This document shows positions 8,232-16,181 of a stretch of 64,000 bases of DNA, one piece after another (positions within the stretch are counted from its first letter, which is position 1; every line of letters starts with the position of its first letter). The notes under the pieces were generated by a model, which saw only the letters and a list, made by a program, of their open reading frames with translations, was not told the origin of the DNA and ran no database searches. Both the position numbers and the translations under genes were made by a program. This stretch comes from Pleomorphomonas sp. PLEO (GTDB lineage Bacteria > Pseudomonadota > Alphaproteobacteria > Rhizobiales > Pleomorphomonadaceae), in NCBI RefSeq assembly GCF_041320595.1, contig NZ_CP166625.1, forward strand, positions 2,471,001 through 2,535,000. The letters are read 5' to 3'.

Positions 8232-9029
8232 ATGCTCCTGAGCGGCAAACGCATCGTGATCATGGGTGGAAGCGGCGCCATCGGCACGGCGATGGCGAAA
8301 GCCTTCGCGGTGGAAGGCGCCAAGGTTTATCTGGGCGCGCGCGGTAGTCACGGACTGGCGGCCGCCGCCGAGGCCGTCAGGTCAACCGGAGGCATCGCCG
8401 AGGCCTTTTCCGTCGATTGCCTTGATGAGGACGCGACCCGGCGGGCCGTGGAGGCTCTTGCCGAGCGCCTCGACGAAATCGACGTCGCGATCAATGCGAC
8501 GAGCTTCATGCACGACCAAGGTACTTTCATCGATGGTCTCGATCTCGATACCTTCATGAGCCCGATCGACAATTTCCTGCGGTCACTTTTTAACAGTACC
8601 AAGGCCGTCGTGCCCTATATGGGCAAGTCGCGGCAGGGCGTGATCCTGACTCTATCCACACCGGCGGGCCGGGCGGCCACGCCGGGGCATCTCGGCTACA
8701 GCGTGACCTGCGCCGGTGTCGAGGCTTTCTCACGCGTGCTGGCGGCCGAACTCGGCATGCGCAACATCCGCGTCGTCTGCCTCGGTCCGCACGCCATTTC
8801 CGATGCGCCGCAGGCCGGTTCCTACACGGCGGAACTGTTTGCGCCGAAGGCGGAGGCCATGGGCCTGTCGGTCGAGCAATGGCTCGGCGGTGGCGCGCAG
8901 AGCACCCTGTTGGGACGGCTGCCGACGCTCGACGATGTCGCCCAGACGGCGGCGTTCCTCGTGTCCGACAAGGCGCGCTCGATGACGGCCGCCTACGTGA
9001 ACCTGACGGCGGGCATGATCCCGGATTAG
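8232..9029 (+). CDS. short-chain dehydrogenase/reductase-like protein lacking the catalytic lysine
   Basis: A 265-residue Rossmann protein with the NAD(P) motif GGSGAIGTAMA (residues 12-22) and the usual SDR layout. The active-site serine S142 and tyrosine Y156 are where expected, but the YxxxK motif reads Y-S-V-T-C, so the lysine that normally lowers the tyrosine pKa is replaced by C160. It may be a non-enzymatic or altered SDR. AAGGAGGG lies just before the ATG at 8232. It is divergent from arsR-AHSA1 across twin operators and may be co-regulated with them. Confidence 0.9.
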   Translation: MLLSGKRIVIMGGSGAIGTAMAKAFAVEGAKVYLGARGSHGLAAAAEAVRSTGGIAEAFSVDCLDEDATRRAVEALAERLDEIDVAINATSFMHDQGTFIDGLDLDTFMSPIDNFLRSLFNSTKAVVPYMGKSRQGVILTLSTPAGRAATPGHLGYSVTCAGVEAFSRVLAAELGMRNIRVVCLGPHAISDAPQAGSYTAELFAPKAEAMGLSVEQWLGGGAQSTLLGRLPTLDDVAQTAAFLVSDKARSMTAAYVNLTAGMIPD

Positions 9030-9090
9030 GACCCTAAACCCCGCGGAAGCGGTGTCGCTGGGACTTGGTGCCGGAACAGGAGTAACTGCG

Positions 9091-9807
9091 TTAAGGCCCG
9101 AATATCGCCACCGCCGCCGCGACGATCTCGGCATTGTCGCGGGCTACCGAGCCATCGGGCAGGTGCTTGCCGTCCTCAAGGCCGACGCGCGTCGAAAAGC
9201 GTTGCTGGCGCGCCCGTTCAACGAAGGGCCAGACCGTGTCGTTGAAACCGTGCAGCAGTATAGGCCGGGCGACCGACGCCTGCTGGAGCACGTCGATGAT
9301 TTCATCATAGGTGTCGAGCGCTGAACCCAACCCTCTTTCGTGGTCGAGTTCGATCAGCACGCGAAAGGCGCGATCGCAAATGGGAAGGCCAACGAAGCGT
9401 CTGGCGTCATCCGCCGTTGCTAGGCCGGCTTCGACGCCGATGCTCTTGCTCGTCAAGAGATCCATGATGGCCGGTGCGTCGTTTTCCGAGAGGTTGACCG
9501 ACGCATAGTCCGGCCGGACGTTCCATTGGGAAATTGTCTGGCGCGTCCGCTGTTCGTCGCCTTCGATCCAGGCGCCGGTCGATACGCCGATCAGGGTGCC
9601 GGGGCAGGCCTTGCGGATTGCGATGATCGTTTCGTCGACGGCGGCGAGGCTCTCTCGGCCATCGCTGCCGCGAGGGTGAACGTGCAGTTCGGCCGCGCCG
9701 GCTTCCACCACCTCCACGGCGTCGCGCACCATCGCCTCGCTGGTAGTCGGAAGGCGCGGGTGGAAGTCCGGGTGTCTGCTTCCATTGATGCAGGCCTGAA
9801 TGATCAT
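9091..9807 (-). CDS. beta-keto acid cleavage enzyme (BKACE, DUF849) family protein
   Basis: BKACE enzymes are zinc-dependent Claisen-type enzymes that condense a beta-keto acid with acetyl-CoA and split it to acetoacetate and a CoA ester (Kce of lysine fermentation is the model). The start at 9807 has GGAG 6 bases upstream. Visible family signs are the N-terminal ACINGSR, the zinc-binding HVHPRG (residues about 42-47) and the C-terminal RVGLEDGKHLPDG. At 238 residues it is shorter than the usual 270-310, lacking part of the variable middle. Only one gene is present, with no thiolase or CoA-transferase nearby, so the substrate cannot be read from context. Confidence 0.88.
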   Translation of the reverse strand: MIIQACINGSRHPDFHPRLPTTSEAMVRDAVEVVEAGAAELHVHPRGSDGRESLAAVDETIIAIRKACPGTLIGVSTGAWIEGDEQRTRQTISQWNVRPDYASVNLSENDAPAIMDLLTSKSIGVEAGLATADDARRFVGLPICDRAFRVLIELDHERGLGSALDTYDEIIDVLQQASVARPILLHGFNDTVWPFVERARQQRFSTRVGLEDGKHLPDGSVARDNAEIVAAAVAIFGP

Positions 9808-9845
9808 GTCATCTCCTGTCGAGCATCGGCCTTGTTTCCCGCCGA

Positions 9846-10304
9846 TCAGCGGGTGGGGGCGAGAACGCGTGGCCATGCCGGATCGACGCTGCTTCCGCTG
9901 GCTTTGGCGGCCTGGAGCGTACGGGCCGAGCCGACCAGTGCGTCGCGCGCTTCGGCCACAAGCCTTTCCATCAGGCGTCCGGCCGCGTTGGCGCCCAGCA
10001 ATTCGACTGCCTTCGTCCGCAGGGCTTGCTCGTCGCCGGCGCAGTGGACGAGCGCCCCGTCGGCAATCGCCATGACATCGGTGGCTTGCTCAGCCTGAAT
10101 GGCATGGCCGATCTCATTGACGGTGCAGATCGTCCAGGCCCGCCGGGGAATGTTCAGCTGGGCGGCGATCTTCTGCGCGCCGGTGGCGTCGGCGGCGTGG
10201 CCGAGCGAAGGCGTCCATAGGACTCCGATGAGGGGTATCGCCAGAAAACAACCGGCGAACCAGGATCGACGAATTCGGCGGGTCCTGGCGTTTGGCAATG
10301 TCAT
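9846..10304 (-). CDS. hypothetical secreted protein
   Basis: A 152-residue protein with no recognised family. The N-terminus is strongly basic (NARTRRIRRSW) followed by a hydrophobic stretch to about residue 38 ending in GHA, which looks like a Sec signal peptide. The mature part is alanine-rich and probably helical; two cysteines (in WTICTV and VHCAG) could form a disulphide in the periplasm. No ribosome-binding site precedes the ATG at 10304, so the start is uncertain. It sits 38 bases upstream of the BKACE gene on the same strand and may share a transcript with it. Confidence 0.65.
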   Translation of the reverse strand: MTLPNARTRRIRRSWFAGCFLAIPLIGVLWTPSLGHAADATGAQKIAAQLNIPRRAWTICTVNEIGHAIQAEQATDVMAIADGALVHCAGDEQALRTKAVELLGANAAGRLMERLVAEARDALVGSARTLQAAKASGSSVDPAWPRVLAPTR

Positions 10305-10365
10305 TCGCGATCAGATGGGCCCATGAGTTGGAAGGGCGACGGAGAACCCCGCCGCCCTCACTATG

Positions 10366-11256
10366 CTACAGGTTCATGCCGGCGACCAGCAGGTCGACGT
10401 TGTGCTTGAACATGGTGAGGTAGTCCGGCGCTGGACCGTCTTTCGGCGATAGGGCCTCGACGAAGAGTTCGCCACCCTGCTGGGCGCCGGTGGCGTCGGC
10501 GATCTGGCGGACGAGACGCGGATCGTTGGAGTTTTCGAAGAAGTAGACCTTCACGTGCTCCTTCTTGATCTGGTCGATCAGCCTGGCGACATCGCCGGCC
10601 GAGGCCTCGGCCTCGGTCGAAATGCCGACCGGCGACAGGAACTTGACGCCGTATTCGCGGCCGAAATAGCCCAGGGCGTCATGGCTAGTCAGCACCTTGC
10701 GACGGTCCTTGGGAACGGCGGAAATGGCCTTCTTGGCATAGGCGTCGAGGTCGGCGACCTCCTTGGCGTAATGCTCGGCGTTGGCGCGGAAGACGGCGCT
10801 GTCCTCAGGATCGGCCTTGGCCAGGGCCTTTTCGATATTGCCGATCCAGATGCCGACGTTGGCGGCCGAGTTCCAGACGTGCGGGTCAGTGATGGTCTTG
10901 CCGTCGTCCTCCATCTTGTGCGTCGATATGCCTTCGGAGACGACGATTGGCTTGCCCTTATAGCCGGAGGCCTCGACAAGGCGCTCGATCCAGCCCTCGA
11001 AACCGAAGCCGCTGATGAAGACGAGGTCGGCGCCGGAAATGTTCCTGGCGTCCGTTGGCGTCGGTTCGAACACGTGCGGATCACCGCCGGTCGGAACCAG
11101 GCTGACGACATTGACGCTGTCGCCGCCGACATTCTTCACTACGTCGGCGAGCACACCGAAGCTTGCCACGACGTTCAGCGTCTTGGCTTCGGCGAGATTC
11201 GCCGCGCCGAGGAGGGCCGACGCGGCAAGCAGACCGCCGAAAAGCTGTTTGATCAT
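10366..11256 (-). CDS. metal ABC transporter substrate-binding protein, ZnuA/TroA-like
   Basis: A periplasmic cluster A-I binding protein (296 residues, signal peptide to about residue 24) that captures Zn2+ or Mn2+. Metal ligands are visible: H61 in GGDPHVFEP, H126 in TDPHVWNS and H192 in TSHDALGYF, plus an acidic residue near the C-terminus. The histidine-rich loop of classical ZnuA is short, with only H113 nearby, so zinc versus manganese is open from the protein alone. The Zur-box-like palindrome upstream favours zinc. No ATPase or permease gene is adjacent, so the partner genes must be elsewhere. Confidence 0.9.
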   Translation of the reverse strand: MIKQLFGGLLAASALLGAANLAEAKTLNVVASFGVLADVVKNVGGDSVNVVSLVPTGGDPHVFEPTPTDARNISGADLVFISGFGFEGWIERLVEASGYKGKPIVVSEGISTHKMEDDGKTITDPHVWNSAANVGIWIGNIEKALAKADPEDSAVFRANAEHYAKEVADLDAYAKKAISAVPKDRRKVLTSHDALGYFGREYGVKFLSPVGISTEAEASAGDVARLIDQIKKEHVKVYFFENSNDPRLVRQIADATGAQQGGELFVEALSPKDGPAPDYLTMFKHNVDLLVAGMNL

Positions 11257-11300
11257 GCGGAGAGTCCTTCTGGGTTCAACCCGTGCCCCGCCGAAAAAGT

Positions 11301-11319
11301 TATGTTATAACGTAACATA
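11301..11319. promoter_or_regulatory. Zur-box-like palindrome upstream of the metal-binding protein gene
   Basis: TATGTTATAACGTAACATA has 7-bp arms (TATGTTA/TAACATA) around a 5-bp centre, 45-63 bases upstream of the start codon. This resembles the AT-rich TGTTATA...TATAACA sites bound by Zur in alphaproteobacteria; it does not resemble rhizobial Mur or Irr sites. Confidence 0.7.
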
Positions 11320-11519
11320 TGACAAGTAGGCTTTGACAGGCTTTGCCCGTCAACCCCAAAGCTTGCCGGTGGGGGCTCAAACAGTTTCATGACTGGAGGG
11401 TGGCGCGACGTGGAGCGATGTTCAGGAGAGAACATGTCCGAGCAAGGAGCGGGGTAACCATTTCACGCTTCTGCTCTTGGCAAGAAGCCGACGACTTTTC
11501 GGGCGGATATTTGCCACAC

Positions 11520-11563
11520 GCATCCGCTTATCCGAAAAGTCGCACAACTTTCCGGGCGGATGC
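11520..11563 (-). terminator. long interrupted hairpin directly after flhA
   Basis: GCATCCGC (11520-11527) pairs with GCGGATGC (11556-11563), and inside it CCGAAAAGT pairs with ACTTTCCGG with one G-U in the flhA transcript. It begins at the base after the flhA stop codon. No T tract follows, so it may protect the 3' end rather than stop transcription. Confidence 0.5.
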
Positions 11564-13747
11564 CTAGATCGAGCTGATCGTCTTGAGGCGGACCTTGGGG
11601 TGCACCTCGGCCTGGCTCATCACCGTGGTGTGGGCGCGGAAGCGCTCGACGATGGAGCGGACGAAGGGCCTGTTCATCGGGCTGGTCATCAGCACGGGGA
11701 GTTCGCCCTTCTTGGCCGCTTCCTCGAACTGGTCGCGGACGGCGGCGACGAATTCCTGCAACTTGCTGGGCGCCATGGCCAGGCGGCGGTCATCGCCCTC
11801 GCCGACGATACTCTCGATGAAGGCTTGCTCCCAGGCCGGCGACAGGCTGATCAGCGGCAGGTAGCCGCCGGGCGCCTGGTTGGCGGCGCAGATCTGGCGA
11901 GCCAGGCGGGCGCGGACGTGCTCGGCGATGGTCTGCGTCGCGTGCGAGATGGAGATGCCCTCGGCGATGCCTTCCAGGATGGTGCCGAGGTCGCGGACCG
12001 ACACGCGCTCGGCGAGCAGCAGTTGCAGGATGCGCTGGATGCCGGAGACGGTGATCTGGCTCGGTACGATTTCGTCGATCAGCTTGGCCTGGTCGGACGG
12101 CACCTCGGACAGCAGCTTCTTGACGTCGGCATAGGACAAGAGCTCGGAGACGTTGGTCTTCAGCGTTTCCGAAAGATGCGTGGACAGAACGGTGGCCGGA
12201 TCGACCACGGTATAACCGCGGATCGCGGCTTCCTCGCGCAGGCGCCCGTCCACCCAGGTGGCGGGCAGTCCGAAGGTGGGTTCGGTGGTCTGGGTGCCGG
12301 GGATGGCGACCTTGCCGCCCATCGGGTCCATGACCATGAACTGGCCGGGGTACAGCGTGCCCTTGCCGGCGTCCACTTCCTTGATCTTGATGACATACTC
12401 GTTGGCGGCGAGCTGCACATTATCCAGCAGTCTGACCGGCGGCATGATGTAGCCGAGGTCGGCGGCGATCTGCCGGCGCAGGGCTTTGATCTGATCGGAC
12501 AGTTTCTCACCGCCGCCCTTGCCGTTGTCGTTGATCAGCGGCAGCAAGCCGTAGCCGAGCTCGACGCGCAGGTCGTCCATCTTGAGGGCAGTGGCGATCG
12601 GCTCCTCGGCCGGCGGCGGCGGCGGCGCGTCGGCTTCCGCCTTGGCCGTGACAACGGCGACCCGGCGCTTGAGATTTTCCCGCTTGGCCCAAAGGGCGAG
12701 GCCGCCGGCGCCGGCACCGAGAGCGGCGAACGGCAGGAAGGGCAGACCCGGCAGAAGCGACAGGAGGACCATGACCGTGCCCGACAGGCCGAGCGCGGCG
12801 GGGTAGCCGGTGAGCTGGCCGGACAGCGCCTTGTCGGCCGCGCCGGAGACGCCCGCCTTGGACACCAAGAGGCCGGCGGCGGTGGAGACGATCAGCGCCG
12901 GGATCTGGCTGACGAGGCCATCACCGACCGACAGGATGGTGTAGGAGTGGCCGGCTTCCGACAGCGTGATGCCCATCTGCATCGTGCCGATGATGATGCC
13001 GCCGACGACATTGATGAAGGTGATCAGCAGGCCGGCAATGGCATCGCCGCGCACGAATTTCGAGGCACCGTCCATGGCGCCGAAGAAGGCGCTTTCCGAT
13101 TCCAGGTCTTTGCGCCGCTTCCGCGCTTCGTCTTCCTTGATCAGGCCCGACGACAGGTCGGCGTCGATGGCCATCTGCTTGCCGGGCATGGCGTCGAGGT
13201 TGAAACGGGCGGCCACCTCGGCGATGCGGCCTGAACCCTTGGTGATGACCACGAAGTTGACGATGACCAGGATGCCGAAAACGATGATGCCGATGACGAA
13301 GTTGCCGCCCATCACGAAGCCGCCGAAGGCCTCGATGACGTGGCCGGCCGCGTCGGTTCCCTCGTGACCATGGCTGAGGATGAGGCGCGTCGACGCGAGG
13401 TTGAGCGACAGACGCAACATCGTCGAAATCAGCAGGATGGTTGGGAAGGCGGTAAATTCCAGCGGCGTCTGGATGAACAGCGCCGTCATCATGATCAGCA
13501 CCGAAAAGATGATCGACACCGCCAGCATGAAGTCGAGCAGCATGGCCGGCATCGGCAGAATCAGGATGACCATGATGGCCATGATGCCGACGGCCAAACC
13601 GATGTCGCCGCGCAGCAGGTTGGTACGCAGGTCGGCGCCGGTCGGCACGCTGAGGCCGAAGGGAATCCTGGACGGCGTGGTCACGGGGGCTGAGGTGAGG
13701 TCGCTCAAGTCGATCGTTTCCAGGGTTGCCGGTCGCGCGACGCACAC
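11564..13747 (-). CDS. flhA: flagellar export gate protein FlhA
   Basis: FlhA is the large membrane subunit of the flagellar type III export gate; it couples proton flow to export and docks chaperone-substrate complexes. The 727 residues contain eight hydrophobic segments in the first half with the FHIPEP signature region (LRLSLNLASTRLIL, GFVMGGNFVIGIIVF, FNLDAMPGKQMAID) and a cytoplasmic domain from about residue 390. The first codon of the frame is a GTG at 13747; no ATG follows near, so the start may be this GTG or a later alternative codon. It is separated from the other flagellar genes by about 5 kb. A CtrA-like box and an FlbD-like palindrome lie just upstream. Confidence 0.97.
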   Translation of the reverse strand: MCVARPATLETIDLSDLTSAPVTTPSRIPFGLSVPTGADLRTNLLRGDIGLAVGIMAIMVILILPMPAMLLDFMLAVSIIFSVLIMMTALFIQTPLEFTAFPTILLISTMLRLSLNLASTRLILSHGHEGTDAAGHVIEAFGGFVMGGNFVIGIIVFGILVIVNFVVITKGSGRIAEVAARFNLDAMPGKQMAIDADLSSGLIKEDEARKRRKDLESESAFFGAMDGASKFVRGDAIAGLLITFINVVGGIIIGTMQMGITLSEAGHSYTILSVGDGLVSQIPALIVSTAAGLLVSKAGVSGAADKALSGQLTGYPAALGLSGTVMVLLSLLPGLPFLPFAALGAGAGGLALWAKRENLKRRVAVVTAKAEADAPPPPPAEEPIATALKMDDLRVELGYGLLPLINDNGKGGGEKLSDQIKALRRQIAADLGYIMPPVRLLDNVQLAANEYVIKIKEVDAGKGTLYPGQFMVMDPMGGKVAIPGTQTTEPTFGLPATWVDGRLREEAAIRGYTVVDPATVLSTHLSETLKTNVSELLSYADVKKLLSEVPSDQAKLIDEIVPSQITVSGIQRILQLLLAERVSVRDLGTILEGIAEGISISHATQTIAEHVRARLARQICAANQAPGGYLPLISLSPAWEQAFIESIVGEGDDRRLAMAPSKLQEFVAAVRDQFEEAAKKGELPVLMTSPMNRPFVRSIVERFRAHTTVMSQAEVHPKVRLKTISSI

Positions 13748-13752
13748 TGCGC

Positions 13753-13775
13753 CACCCGGCAGAATTTGCCGGGTG
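13753..13775. promoter_or_regulatory. FlbD (ftr)-like palindrome before flhA
   Basis: CACCCGGCA-GAATT-TGCCGGGTG is a 23-bp inverted repeat with perfect 9-bp arms. The core CGGCA-N5-TGCCG recurs upstream of fliF and fliK in this window. It lies next to the CtrA-like box, as in dual-controlled flagellar promoters of Caulobacter. Confidence 0.65.
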
Positions 13776-13780
13776 CATGG

Positions 13781-13795
13781 TTAATGGATGGTTAA
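13781..13795. promoter_or_regulatory. CtrA box upstream of flhA
   Basis: On the minus strand the sequence reads TTAACCATCCATTAA, a perfect TTAA-N7-TTAA, the consensus recognised by the cell-cycle regulator CtrA. It lies 34-48 bases upstream of the flhA frame. Confidence 0.7.
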
Positions 13796-13816
13796 CGAGG
13801 CGCCGACGGGCGCGCT

Positions 13817-13845
13817 TTGACAGCGGCCGTCCCCAGGCGTATTTT
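13817..13845 (+). promoter_or_regulatory. sigma-70-type promoter for the rsgA leader
   Basis: TTGACA (13817-13822) is a perfect -35 box, followed after 17 bases by TATTTT (13840-13845) as -10 box. Transcription would begin near 13852 and read toward rsgA through a structured leader of about 180 bases. Confidence 0.65.
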
Positions 13846-13851
13846 GTAATT

Positions 13852-14035
13852 GTCACTTCAGGAGGCTGTATGCCCCGGTAAGGCGGGGAGGACGGAGATC
13901 CTCCCCTCGCAAGTCTGTCCATAATCGCCGCCCGGCGTTGATCGCGGGTGCTTGGTGGCTTGCGTTTTCCTCAATTTCGAATTTTTCCCCGCCGGGGCGT
14001 CATGCGCTCGCGGCCGAATTGGAAAGCCTACTGCA
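13852..14035 (+). ncRNA. candidate structured leader RNA with a three-codon upstream ORF
   Basis: An ideal AGGAGG (13860-13865) stands 4 bases before ATG CCC CGG TAA (13870-13881), a Met-Pro-Arg mini-ORF. Directly after it, GGGGAGG (13885-13891) pairs with CCTCCCC (13900-13906) around an 8-base loop. CCCC inside the mini-ORF could pair with the same GGGG, and GGAGG of the ribosome site with CCTCC, giving mutually exclusive folds. It could be a leader controlling rsgA or a separate small RNA. No Rfam family was recognised. Confidence 0.4.
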
Positions 14036-15109
14036 ATGGCACGGGACTATTCCCGCTTTCTGCCGTCCCTTACGGACGATCTCAATACCCCCACGCCCTC
14101 CGGCCTTGAACGGCTCGGCTGGCAAGCCTTCTTTGCCCAGCAGGTGAGCGTCGACGATCTTGCTCGGACGCCACCTGTCCGGGTCACCGGCATCGAGCGC
14201 AGCGGTCTCCGCGCCGAGGGCGACGGCGTTGTCGCGGCGCTGCCACCACGCGCCGACGTGGCGGTCGGCGACTGGCTGCTCTATGACGCGGTCAGCCCCG
14301 GCGCCAGCCGGTTGCTTGAGCGCAAGAGCCTGTTCCGCCGGCGGATCGCTGGCACCAGTCGCGGCGTGCAACTGATTGCCGCCAACGTCGATACCGTCTT
14401 CGTCGTCACGTCCTGCAACCGCGATTTCAATGTGGCGCGGCTTGAGCGATATGTGTCGGAGACCTTCGAGGCCGGCGCCGAGCCGGTGATCGTGGTGACC
14501 AAGGCCGACCTGGCTGACGATCCCGATGCCTTCGCCGTCGCGGCGGCGGCGGTGGCGGTGCCGACCGTCATTCTCGATGCGCTCGGGTCCGAGCCGAGGG
14601 AAAAGCTGGCGCAATGGTGCAAGGCGGGCCGCACCGTCGCCTTCCTCGGCTCGTCGGGCGTCGGCAAGTCGACGCTGGTCAACGCGCTGTCCGGACAGAT
14701 GACGGCGGCGACCGGCGCTGTCCGCGAGGACGACGCCCGAGGGCGGCACACGACGACCAGCCGGCACCTGCATATCCTGCCGGAAGGCTATGCCGTGCTC
14801 GACACGCCGGGCATGCGCGAGCTGCAGCTGGCGGACGCGGCGGAAGGCATCGCCGAGGTGTTTTCCGATCTCGCCGATCTCGCGGCGGGCTGCCGTTTCA
14901 GCGATTGCCGCCACGAGAATGAACCGGGCTGCGCGGTGCGAGCGGCGATTGCCACCGGCGAGGTTGACGAGCCAAGGCTGCTTCGCTGGCAGAAGCTGTT
15001 GCGCGAGGAAGCCTTCAACTCCGAGAGCCTCGTCAATCGGCGCAGACGCGACCGGACCTTCGGCCGGATGGTGCGCTCGGTCCTCAAAGACAAGCCCGGG
15101 AAACGGTGA
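14036..15109 (+). CDS. rsgA: ribosome small-subunit-dependent GTPase RsgA
   Basis: RsgA is a circularly permuted GTPase that checks late maturation of the 30S subunit. The chosen ATG at 14036 (MARDYSRFLPSL) gives 357 residues; the open frame upstream to 13952 has no family likeness. An OB-fold precedes the G domain. The permuted order is visible: TKAD (G4-like, VVTKADL), then the P-loop GSSGVGKSTLV, then DTPGM (G3). A C-terminal zinc finger is present (AAGCRFSDCRHENEPGC). It ends at an 11-bp hairpin shared with the convergent gene. Confidence 0.95.
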   Translation: MARDYSRFLPSLTDDLNTPTPSGLERLGWQAFFAQQVSVDDLARTPPVRVTGIERSGLRAEGDGVVAALPPRADVAVGDWLLYDAVSPGASRLLERKSLFRRRIAGTSRGVQLIAANVDTVFVVTSCNRDFNVARLERYVSETFEAGAEPVIVVTKADLADDPDAFAVAAAAVAVPTVILDALGSEPREKLAQWCKAGRTVAFLGSSGVGKSTLVNALSGQMTAATGAVREDDARGRHTTTSRHLHILPEGYAVLDTPGMRELQLADAAEGIAEVFSDLADLAAGCRFSDCRHENEPGCAVRAAIATGEVDEPRLLRWQKLLREEAFNSESLVNRRRRDRTFGRMVRSVLKDKPGKR

Positions 15110-15117
15110 GGAACCTA

Positions 15118-15145
15118 TCCGCTCCGGCTGCGAGGCCGGGGCGGA
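15118..15145. terminator. hairpin between convergent genes
   Basis: TCCGC-T-CCGGC pairs with GCCGG-G-GCGGA (11 pairs including one G-T) around a 6-base loop, 9 bases after the rsgA stop. There is no T tract, so bidirectional termination is only likely. Confidence 0.5.
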
Positions 15146-15158
15146 AACCTCAAGGGAC

Positions 15159-15902
15159 TTACGCGGTGGTTTGCCGGCGTCGTCCCATCATCAGATGGGC
15201 GGCCATGGCGCCGAACGCGACGACGAAGGCGAGATAGAGGGCGGAGTAGGGCGCCATCAGCCAAGCATAGGCGGTCATGGGGATCATCAACAGCGCCCCG
15301 GCCGTTCTGAGCAGCATCACCACCAGCGTCGTTATGGTCGAGGGTTTACCGCGCCCAGCGAGAAAGCGAGCGACTGGCAGAAGAAGCAGCCAGAACGCGG
15401 TCCACCATGCCAGCGCGGCGCCGGTCGTTGTCCATGACGTCATGAGGCCGGTGACTTCGAACCGGACGATTTCACCGAGGGTCGCCGGGCGCGCGACAAA
15501 GCCGAAGTCCGATGGCGATTCCGCAGGGAAGTTCTGGAGCTGCCCGTCTCTTTCGATGAGCCCGCTATCTCTCCATTGCCGCTCATCCGGCTGGTAAACC
15601 GTGCGGGTGAGATCGTCATAAGCCTGGCATTTGCGAAGGAGATCGGTCCCTTCGCAGATGATCCGCAGGGACATCGAAACGGGAGACGTGGCGAGCAGTC
15701 TTCCGTCCCCGCTGATGACCACCGCCCTTGCCGGATCGGAAAGGAAAATGCCGTCGCCATGCAAAAGCCTGAGTGTGACGGCTTCATATCCCGTGGTGGG
15801 GATGGATTCCGCCTGAGAAAAATAGGGCATGTGTGCTAGCGCGGGATCGCAACAAAACCCGGCCAGGACGCCCAACAGGAACATCAGAGCAGACGTTCTC
15901 AT
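15159..15902 (-). CDS. hypothetical membrane protein with signal peptide
   Basis: A 247-residue protein I do not recognise. From the ATG at 15902 it has a hydrophobic N-terminus ending in ALA near residue 24 (signal peptide). About 110 residues then form an extracytoplasmic domain with two cysteines (RIICEG, RKCQAY) that may pair. From about residue 140 there are three to four membrane segments, the last ending in a basic tail (MMGRRRQTTA). The frame extends seven codons further up to 15923. It is convergent with rsgA and not obviously in an operon. Confidence 0.7.
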   Translation of the reverse strand: MRTSALMFLLGVLAGFCCDPALAHMPYFSQAESIPTTGYEAVTLRLLHGDGIFLSDPARAVVISGDGRLLATSPVSMSLRIICEGTDLLRKCQAYDDLTRTVYQPDERQWRDSGLIERDGQLQNFPAESPSDFGFVARPATLGEIVRFEVTGLMTSWTTTGAALAWWTAFWLLLLPVARFLAGRGKPSTITTLVVMLLRTAGALLMIPMTAYAWLMAPYSALYLAFVVAFGAMAAHLMMGRRRQTTA

Positions 15903-16181
15903 GCAGGCTGCCCCCACAACCATGCGTTATCATTGAAAAATTAGCACGATCTTTTCATTCGGACCAGTACTTGCCGAAGTTGTAAACATTCGAATTTATT
16001 ATTGCACTGGGTGTGCTCATGTCCGGTTTCGAACAGCGGTGAGAAGTCATCGCGTCGGCGATCTCGCTTCCTGTGGTCGATGACAATTGTTTGATCAGCA
16101 TTGCGAGCGTGTCGCAGCTAGATTTGCAAGGCCGGCCTTTTGGGCATTCAATAGGGCATTCAACGAGACGGAGCCTTGTCG

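Larger units (their letters stand above)
11257..11563. other. intergenic region between the metal-binding gene and flhA
   Basis: No gene is supported in these 307 bases. The right part holds the Zur-like site; the left end holds a hairpin abutting the flhA stop codon and a direct repeat (11493-11508 and 11547-11561, both CTTTYCGGGCGGAT) flanking an inverted copy. Confidence 0.6.

Noticed and set aside
11477..13234. 585-codon plus-strand open frame
   Set aside because: Exactly antisense to flhA, made of His/Asp/Gly/Arg-rich low-complexity sequence typical of reversed GC-rich codons; no ribosome site or domain.
13885..13906. Mini-ykkC (guanidine-II) riboswitch
   Set aside because: One stem has an ACGG loop start, but the required second stem with an ACGR loop is not there and the downstream gene is rsgA, not a guanidine exporter.
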